Positions 56,986 to 64,000 of a stretch of 64,000 nucleotides of DNA are shown here, piece by piece. The stretch is from Reticulitermes lucifugus (taxonomy: Eukaryota; Arthropoda; Insecta; Blattodea; Rhinotermitidae), in assembly GCA_026260175.1 (NCBI GenBank), contig JAKCWW010000809.1:1-64000 (forward strand). Direction: 5' to 3'. Position numbers and translations under genes: made by a program. The stretch's first letter is position 1. The number at the start of each line of letters is the position of its first letter. The notes below the pieces were generated by a model. That model was not told where the DNA came from and searched no databases. It saw nothing but the letters and a program-made list of their open reading frames with translations.

Positions 56986-57654
56986 ACGGCCGCAGCATAT
57001 TCTTCCGGAAACAACTACCCAACAGACTACAGATGTCATAACCTTGAAAGAGCACAATATGAACCCTTTTCCTCCCCCCCCCGGTGAAGTTTTACGAGGA
57101 ATACGAAGTCATGAGACAGCAGGCAATACTGTGCCTGCATCAGTTACGATTTCATACAAGATTCCTTGGTCTGGTAAGGCTTCCTGTCTCCAATGGATTC
57201 AGGCATACAGCCAGCTCTCTTCCGCCAAACCAATCGCTTTCAGAGCTTTGCATGAATCCCCTTATCCTGTGAAGACTCATAGATCAATCCATTTAGTTCA
57301 GCTCCCCAATGTTATACTCTCTGATGCTGGCGGTAGGCCTTAGGTATTCAATGAATGCATTATGAACTGAGACAAATATCATATAGGCCTAATACCAAGA
57401 ACGTTCATTATATGGGTGCTGAACACGGTGTCTCACTCCAAGAAAATAATACATATTGAAAGCGTTTGGGACTGTGATGCTGAGGCGAATACATGGACTT
57501 TAGAGACACGAAGTAACAGGATGCTGGACAGATTTACGTGAAGCTGAGTTTCACAATCTGTAGTACTCACCAAACATCAGTAAGGTGGCCGAATCGGAAA
57601 GGATGAGATGAGCTTGACATTTAGCACGAATGAATGAGAAATTAGTGCAAGATT
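56986..57654. other. Unassigned intergenic DNA
   Basis: A 99-codon frame at 57044-57343 has no recognisable motif. Nothing else was seen. Confidence 0.3.
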
Positions 57655-57870
57655 TTATTCGGAATACCTGATAGGAGATAGGCATGTAAAAAGGAAGATA
57701 ATATTAAAATGGATTCTAAAATCAGTGAGTGTGGACGTGGACTGAAATTAATCGAAACGAGGTATGGTCCATTAGCCGAGTTCTGTAATAAATCATCTGG
57801 TTCCATAAAAGGCGAGAAATTTCTTGATTAAATGCGCGACAGTCAACTTCCTAAGGATTGCTCGCTAGTC
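57655..57870 (+). mobile_element. Non-LTR retrotransposon 3' fragment, decayed
   Basis: AAGGAAGATAATATTAAAATGG encodes the EDNIKM segment; TCTGGTTCCATAAAAGGCGA and GAAATTTCTTGATTAA match the shared end. Confidence 0.7.
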
Positions 57871-59744
57871 TAGATGCCTTAGGCTTTAAATTTAACGAAC
57901 CTGTTAAACGGTCAACACTCCCGCTTTGTATCTGGATAGTGCTGGGTTCGTTTCTCAGCCAGTAGCTTGGCTAATCTGAATAGAGTTTCCGTTATTTTCT
58001 CAAACCCTGCAATAACGTTATAAAATGTGCCACAATTGATTCCTCTCACATGAAAATTAACTACTCATATTCACCCTTCCATTCAGTGTTTTACAACCTG
58101 TGCAGTTGAAAAAGTGCTGTTAAATAAATAACTCCATTCGAGTTGCAACTATAAACTGTAACTTCAAGAAGTAAAAGCACGAGTACAGTAATGCACAATT
58201 CATTCCAAAATACGTGTACTTTTATGGTCTCTCCATCGTCATTATCATCATCATCACCATCCGTTTCTCTAAACCCTAACTGTTCCTGGAACAATTCACT
58301 CCTTTTCCTGAAAGGATTATGACGAACAGTTCCTCTTACACTCTCTGTTTCGCAAATCTGTTTCACAGTAACCAAAGCAACATATTTCGCTGTAGGTGTA
58401 TCCGTATGTGAAAAAATATTCTGTTTTCGGTTTCCTTGTTACGCAATCAGACACAACAGGGTTTTAATGTACGAGGATTACGCCTATTCTGGTAAAAATA
58501 TCTACGTAACTGCGGCACCTTATACCCACTTACACACTTGTTAGAAAGAAAAATAACACCAAATGGGACATGAATTCGTAATATTCGTTTCTTTAGTGAA
58601 TATGTCAGAGGTTCGCGTCATTGTCAAACAAGAACCATTTAAAGGGCAAACACACACAGTTTTACCCATAGATATATTTATAATCTCTGTAACGTCATAT
58701 GCCTCGGGCATGCTTAGAAAAATAAATAGAAAAAAACATCTATAGTTCAAAGGTTATTTTGTTACTGCAGGACATTGAGTGTGTGAGTTGTGTGGTAATA
58801 CATCGTCAACAAATAGGCCTATTTAACTACTTTTTTTTTTATTCAGCAGACAACAAAGTCAGACGAAATTTAGCTTTTACTTAACTCCCCCTTTCATGAT
58901 GACAGAGATGCATGTTTGATATTTTGCATGACGACTGATCACAAACACACCTACAAATTACGTACGAACTAATACTTTTTATGTATTAACAGTTCCAAAA
59001 CTCGACGACAGGACGATGCTCTCATGCTACAGTATCTGTGAAATTTAACACAATCGGAATGTGTATTAGTACAAATAATACAGAGAAGATGATAATTGTT
59101 ATGACACCGTGACAGAGTTACCGCAAAATGAAAACATCTGAAGGAAAACAGACATCGTCAGTTCTTCCAAGAACGTTTTGTAAATTAAGAAACGCAATTC
59201 AGGTGTATCAAGGAGCTTGTCTCCCATGTAGAGTCCTCTGCGTGTGACGGGAGTAAGTGTAAGCTGAAGGACACGACAGGAACCGCATCGAAACTGATTT
59301 GTTACGAGACACAAAGGAGGTTGCTCTATATAGTACCACAGACGTGATGATTAAAGCGAGAAAAGAGGTCATTAGCTCTGCTGGACTGAGCTCAGCTGTG
59401 TCCGTGCATTCAGTGAGGAGGATGATAGCAATCAACACACTTTTAATTGGGGAACTGTGTTCAGGCTACCTAGGATGTGAAGACAGACAGGCAGGCAGCA
59501 TTACGTTTCCCTCCTTGCACAGAACTGAAGAATGAAGTCACTACCACACGACCTCGATAATCCTTTATGATTGTCATCACATCCGTGTGTGTGTGTCCCC
59601 CTCCAATAAATCTTTCAACAAGTCACGGGCATTCATTTCATTTATCGCTCGAAACGCCACCTTGCTCTTTCAGTAACCTATTATGATTAGTACGGACGTC
59701 GAGATCATAAGAACACACGAGGTACAACCGACACTAAAGATAAA
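57871..59744. other. Unassigned intergenic DNA
   Basis: A GGGTTCGTTTCTC B-box relic stands at about 57945. No gene was recognised. Confidence 0.35.
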
Positions 59745-59840
59745 AAGATAAAGTTGTCCCCGTACACGCCGTGAAGACGTATAGAAAGAGGGCAGGGCTC
59801 CACTCATTCTTAACCTTGACACCAGATGGAGGTGCGCCGA
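59745..59840 (-). repeat. tRNA-derived SINE, family A, tail part only
   Basis: ACACGCCGTGAAGACGTATA, CTCCACTCATTCTTAACCTT and ACCAGATGGAGGTG match the 3' third of the family, antisense. The remainder is missing. Confidence 0.65.
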
Positions 59841-60159
59841 ACCGACACGAGTTTTAGAGATTATTATGTGGCCTATGGTGTTTAAAGTGTAAATATATTG
59901 AGTTTCATGTTTTACGGCAACAGAAGAAATGGACTTAGACATTTATATGGTAAATATACCTTACGTTCTGTGCACGGTACTTGTGTACATCCAGCATTAT
60001 ACAACCAACACCGATGGTAAGGTTTTATCTGGCACATTTCAAGCATGGGATTCAGTGTAACTTGTTTGACAGATCATGAAAGTTAACCTTCTCCTACCAA
60101 GTTTAAGTTAAACCAACTAATGCACAATAATTATTAACAAAATAAGGTATTAGTTAATA

Positions 60160-60445
60160 ATTATATACCAACAAATGCACTACACTGTTTTTTATGATTT
60201 CAGTACCTACATATGTTTCGGCACTTTTGTGCCATCTTCAGGGTTGCCGTCGAANNTTCACAATCCTAATGCATCGGGTTCACTTTCACAATACGTAACT
60301 CTTGCAAGTTACCGTCACTGCACTTCACTGTTCGTAGTAATTGGTTCTTCTTCTTTTATGTTATTAAAATTGAATCTTTTAAGATTTTGGTTGTCGCGGT
60401 ATGGAATACTAAAAGTTGTTAAAATTTATTAAAATTGTTTTTTAC
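60160..60445 (-). repeat. Solo Penelope-like terminal repeat with hammerhead motif
   Basis: It shares ACATATGTTTCGGC and the hammerhead layout with the arms of the element at 50.6 kb, but the flanking sequence differs, so it belongs to another subfamily. Two unknown bases (60255-60256) lie a few bases beyond the motif. No endonuclease frame was seen nearby. Confidence 0.55.
60205..60244 (-). ncRNA. Hammerhead-ribozyme-like motif
   Basis: The - strand reads ACC-CTGAAGA-T-GGCAC-AAAA-GTGCC-GAAA-CATATG-TA-GGT. Stem II has five perfect pairs and stem I three, different in sequence from the 50.7-kb copies but still paired. The variable position of the first box is A instead of T. Confidence 0.62.
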
Positions 60446-61726
60446 ACCTGGCTATGTATATTGGTTTTGCGATCAATATTGATCCTGTCCTTATGCTATG
60501 TTGACCGTACTGTTGTGTCGTGTGTACACACTGTATACTGTATACTGTAAATACTGACAGTATCACCTTTTAAATAAATATTAAAAAAGAAAGTACTCCC
60601 TTCCAGGCAGGCTGGCAAAGCAGCAAACTTCAAGGTTCAGCTCGTTACCTTACATTTGTCCTTCCAATATCAGGAATACTGAAATGTATGGAAGTGATTT
60701 TACCACAATCTACTAGAGCATGTCGGTAGGTGTGAAACCTGTGGCTAATGTAGACTCTGTTAATATTAACAATGCACATTGTTGCAATTCTACAGAAATC
60801 TTTGTCTTCCTTTCCACGTGTTCATCTTGACGCGTAGAAGGACAGTTTGTTGAGTCGTGGCGAAGAAGACGGTTGTATTTTGTCTGTTTAAAATCGCCGA
60901 ATCCAAAACTTCTTGAATGACAGTCAGCAATATCTATTCTCCTAAACTCACATGCTTCTCTTTCCGTCTTCATTATCGCAGCTGTAATAAATACGTTTTG
61001 ATGCCAGACATAAGCGACTGATTTTACCATCAAAACGAAACACAAAAGCAGGTCCAAGGTCCATTTCACAAAACCAATGCAGCTAAAGTGGAATTTTCAA
61101 CAGTTGACAAATTTCAGTTTAGCTTCCAAAGAATTGTATTTTGGAGTAATTTACCACACTTGTATAACAGCTGACATATCTAAGGCCATTATTATGAAAA
61201 TTAAATATCAGAATCTTCAAAAATCCATATTTATGCAAATGTTACAAAACAGATGCCCACATTCATCGACTTTCCTTTAAGTCTCAAAACTGTACTCTTG
61301 TCATTTGCAACAAATCGAATTTCACATTATTGTTTCTATGATAAACGTTCCCACCAGAAGTAACTGCATGCTACATAATCTTCCTTGAACAGCTCGAAGT
61401 TGCTGAGCTGGTTAAGAAATTCCCCGCTTTTGTGAAACTCCGATTTTAATCACCTTGTTCATCACAATTACCCGCTGCTTTATTCTGTCCTGATGCAGCT
61501 GCAGTACACAGCTCCATACTCTGCTTCTGTATGATCCATTTTGAAATCACGTTCACATGTAGCTCTTTCCTAGACGTTGCTATAATGTTTCTATTTGAAC
61601 GAAGAGAGCGTAAGTGAAAAGCACAAATTAGCAACATAATTCAGGAAAGGCTAACGTTCGAATCGGTCTGTATCGTCAAGAGAGACAGACCGAGAAAGAA
61701 AAGTGTTTTATTTAATGATGATGTCA
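60446..61726. other. Unassigned intergenic DNA
   Basis: A stop-free - strand frame at 60713-61069 has a hydrophobic start but no ATG there. Nothing was recognised. Confidence 0.35.
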
Positions 61727-62015
61727 GTTAAAGGTAAAGGTAAAGTTATCCCTAGAACAGGCCACGAAGACCCAGATGGGGAGTAGAGGTATAGCTCTAA
61801 TCTTTCTTTAACCCTGGCACTAGATGAGGGTGGGTGGTCAACTCCACGCCCCGGCCGCTATACCCCCGGGAAATAGACACGGTACCCATTGTATAGGAGG
61901 CTGGGTGGGCCCCAGGACCGGTCTGGACGGCTTCGAAAAATCTCGCCCCCACCGGGATTGGATCCCCGGACCGTCCAGCCCGTAGCGAGTCGCTATACCG
62001 ACAACGCTATCCCGG
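61727..62015 (-). repeat. tRNA-derived SINE, family A, full length
   Basis: It runs from the (AAAGGT)n tail through GGAGGCTGGGTGGGCCCCAG to the antisense B box (GGGATTGGATCCCCGG) and A box (GCTATACCGACAACGCTATC). Confidence 0.92.
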
Positions 62016-62079
62016 CTAACTTACTAAGATTATATAGTGATGGTGGTAAACAAATGAAAAATGCGTATGGAGCATTAGT

Positions 62080-62225
62080 GGTGTATTTCTGACAGGGGAA
62101 AAATAAACAACTCGGAGAAAAATCTGTCCCAGTGCCACTACGACCACCACAAATCCCACGCGGACTGCCCTGGGATCGAACCCAAAGCTCCGTGGTAAGA
62201 GGCCGGCGACTAACCGCTTTTTTTA
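62080..62225 (-). repeat. tRNA-derived SINE, family D
   Basis: GTGCCACTACGACCACCACA and the antisense B box TGGGATCGAACCCAAAG, followed by GGCCGGCGACTAACCGC. It lies about 65 bp right of the family A copy at 61.9 kb. Confidence 0.8.
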
Positions 62226-63069
62226 TTGAAGTTATGACTTCGTGCAATATGGTACATGGCCGTCTGGGCCTTGGCACAATCCTTGTAATATTGCAAAGAA
62301 CAAGATTAGTCGAGTAACGAAATAACTAAAATCATGGAGTATATGATAACAGCCAGTGCGCTCTTCTGCCTCCATACGTTCTCTTATACAATGCAAATTC
62401 AAATGAACTAATACACGCCGAGAAAGCGCGCTCAAACTGAGTTTTAGACATTTATTCCGGAAGTGCCAGGTTTAAATTTTCACCGAGACACCGAATATTC
62501 GGACTCTTTTCTTTCGTGATACGCCTGTACCTCCACGAAAATGCCGGAAAACCCCACTAATAGTCCATGACAGCTCCTTCCACATCCTTTTCCATTCATT
62601 TATGATCCCACCATTCAGCGCCATACAGTTTGAGACATTTACAGCGTCGCTAAATAAACAATCTAAGAAATAAACACGCCAAACATAGTGCACCCTTTAA
62701 ACTTCACTGCAGTGTTGACAAATAATAAACAAGTATATTCTAACTGACGTTTCCCAGGCAAATTCTGGTATATTTTAAAATAGCCACATTTTCTCATCTC
62801 AACTCCTTACAACATATCAAGTTGAAAATACGACGTTAAAATTAACAAAAAAAACTGACTACTTCACGCTCACACTGACCCCTACACGCATCGCATGTTA
62901 ATAAAATACTGCTTTACGACAGCAAATGTTGGTAATTCTCATTTTGGTTTGTCACATCAAAGAATAAACGAAGGAGTATGAAGGTACGGAGAAACAGTTA
63001 TAGCACAATTATGCCACTACGATCCTCGAAGTTGATGCGGAGCACAGGATCTGGTTAGGCTTCTACCTG
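62226..63069. other. Unassigned intergenic DNA
   Basis: Nothing recognisable was seen. Confidence 0.35.
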
Positions 63070-63365
63070 CAGAGGTAGAGATTCAGTTGTCCTTGTGAAC
63101 ACCATAAAGGCATGTAGGCTAAGGAGGTATAGCTCCACGTATTCTCACCCTCAGCACTAGATGAAGTAGAGTGGTCACCTTTACGCCCCGCTGCTTTATC
63201 CCCCCCCCCGGAAAATAGTACCACGTACCCAATGAAAAGGAGGTTGAGTGGGCCCCAGAGCCTATGTGGATGCTGTTGAAAAAATCTCGTGACGAAGCTG
63301 GGAATCGAACCATGTTTCCTTGGTTGTCCAGCTCGTAACACGTCACTGCCGATAACGCAATCCCT
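63070..63365 (-). repeat. tRNA-derived SINE, family A
   Basis: ACACCATAAAGGCATGTAGG, GCTGCTTTATCCCCCC, GGAGGTTGAGTGGGCCCCAG, the antisense B box GGGAATCGAACCATG and a CCGATAACGCAATCCC A box. Confidence 0.82.
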
Positions 63366-63482
63366 GCTCCCTCTATTTATACACATGTTTTTCAAAATTA
63401 CTGCTTGAGCTGGGCAGAGAATGTGGCACGTATGGGTAAGCCCTAGGCGTAAATGCCGGGATAATGACAGAATAGATAGAAG

Positions 63483-63772
63483 TAAAGGTAAAGTAAAGGT
63501 CGCCCCATAACAGGCCATGAAGGCTCAGACTGAAAGTAGAGGTATAGCTCTACTCTATCTTTAACCTCGGCGCTAAATGGAGGTGGGTGGTTAACGCCAC
63601 GCCCCGGCCGCTTTACTTCCCGGGAAAGAAACCTCGTACCCATTGCACAGGAGGCTCGGTGGGCTCCAGGGCCGGTCTGGACGGGTAAGGGTAAATCTCG
63701 CCCCCACTGGGGTTCGAACCCCGGACCGTCCACTCCGTAGCGAGTCGCTATACCGACTACGCTATCCCGGAA
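63483..63772 (-). repeat. tRNA-derived SINE, family A, full length
   Basis: This is the best preserved copy. It has a (GTAAAG)n tail, the antisense B box GGGGTTCGAACCCCGGACC and the A box TATACCGACTACGCTATCCC. The B box matches the Pol III consensus. Two open frames over it (115 and 151 codons) are not genes. Confidence 0.95.
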
Positions 63773-63794
63773 TGTCAAACTAGATCTCAAAGAA

Positions 63795-63950
63795 ACAGGA
63801 CAGGTGGGAATGGAATAGCTCAGGATAGGAACACGTGGCGAGCTCTTGTGAAAACGGTAATAAACCTTAGGAGTCCATAAAATGGGGTAGTTTCTTGAGT
63901 AGCTGAGAAAATATTAGCTTCTTAACAAGGACTCTGATCCATGGAGTTAA
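63795..63950 (+). mobile_element. Non-LTR retrotransposon 3' fragment
   Basis: ATAGCTCAGGATAGGAACAC and GTGGCGAGCTCTTGTGAAAA through to CTGATCCATGGAGTTAAAGC, the shared end with several substitutions. Confidence 0.8.
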
Positions 63951-64000
63951 AGCTTGTATGTAGCATAGTACGATCACTACTTGCCGATATATACCAAGAG

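Noticed and set aside
60713-61069. 118-codon frame on the - strand with a signal-peptide-like start
   Set aside because: The start codon is GTG, no ATG precedes the hydrophobic stretch, no family is recognised, and a GTGAGT donor-like site inside could equally be chance.
63063-63518. 151-codon frame on the - strand
   Set aside because: It lies over a family A SINE and its flank; the neighbouring 115-codon frame at 63443-63790 is likewise SINE sequence.
63700-63772. Possible tRNA gene on the - strand
   Set aside because: A and B boxes are present, but the sequence continues into the family A SINE body and lacks a proper acceptor stem and anticodon arm.
1-64000. CRISPR arrays, operons or bacterial defence systems
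   Set aside because: The sequence is eukaryotic; the only regular tandem array is the 32-bp minisatellite, which has no spacers.

Overview
The window looks like a gene-poor, transposon-dense stretch of an insect nuclear genome. Spliced exons with GT-AG borders, 6-kb introns, AT-rich non-coding DNA and many tRNA-derived SINEs rule out a prokaryote. The lipase gene is of insect acid-lipase type. The SINE body and the reverse-transcriptase C-terminal fragments match what I remember of blattodean genomes, the American cockroach in particular. That species call is inference from memory, not a search.

The one clear gene is the 3' half of an acid lipase (alpha/beta-hydrolase, lipase 3 / lysosomal acid lipase type) on the + strand. 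It has four coding exons (882-1037, 4887-4971, 6821-6963, 13570-13731) that join in phase into 181 codons plus a stop. Earlier exons, including the nucleophile serine, lie left of the window. A second, degenerate gene piece is a UDP-glycosyltransferase last exon at 19998-20174, frameshifted and truncated.

The rest is mobile DNA. At least four tRNA-headed SINE families occur in both orientations, one copy nested inside another with a 9-bp duplication at 53.1-53.4 kb. More than ten short 3' fragments of one non-LTR retrotransposon family share the same end followed by GTTA repeats. An internally deleted mariner (29863-30817) carries a SINE with a 20-bp duplication and an assembly gap. A 185-bp MITE with TA duplications lies at 22.96 kb. 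A Penelope-like element (50628-51818) keeps its GIY-YIG endonuclease part between inverted terminal repeats.

The most interesting signal is a set of hammerhead-ribozyme-like motifs. They sit in both arms of the Penelope-like element, in a 238-bp palindrome at 22.2 kb and in a solo repeat at 60.2 kb. All share the core and compensating stems. Other structures worth a look are a perfect 37-bp hairpin inside the last lipase intron (9776-9861), a foldback family built around a GAAACGTC-like core, and a 2.1-kb segment at 46.7-48.9 kb with inverted SINE-like ends and 8-bp direct repeats. Long stretches, above all 30.8-35.4, 39.2-41.7 and 57.9-59.7 kb, hold nothing I can name.
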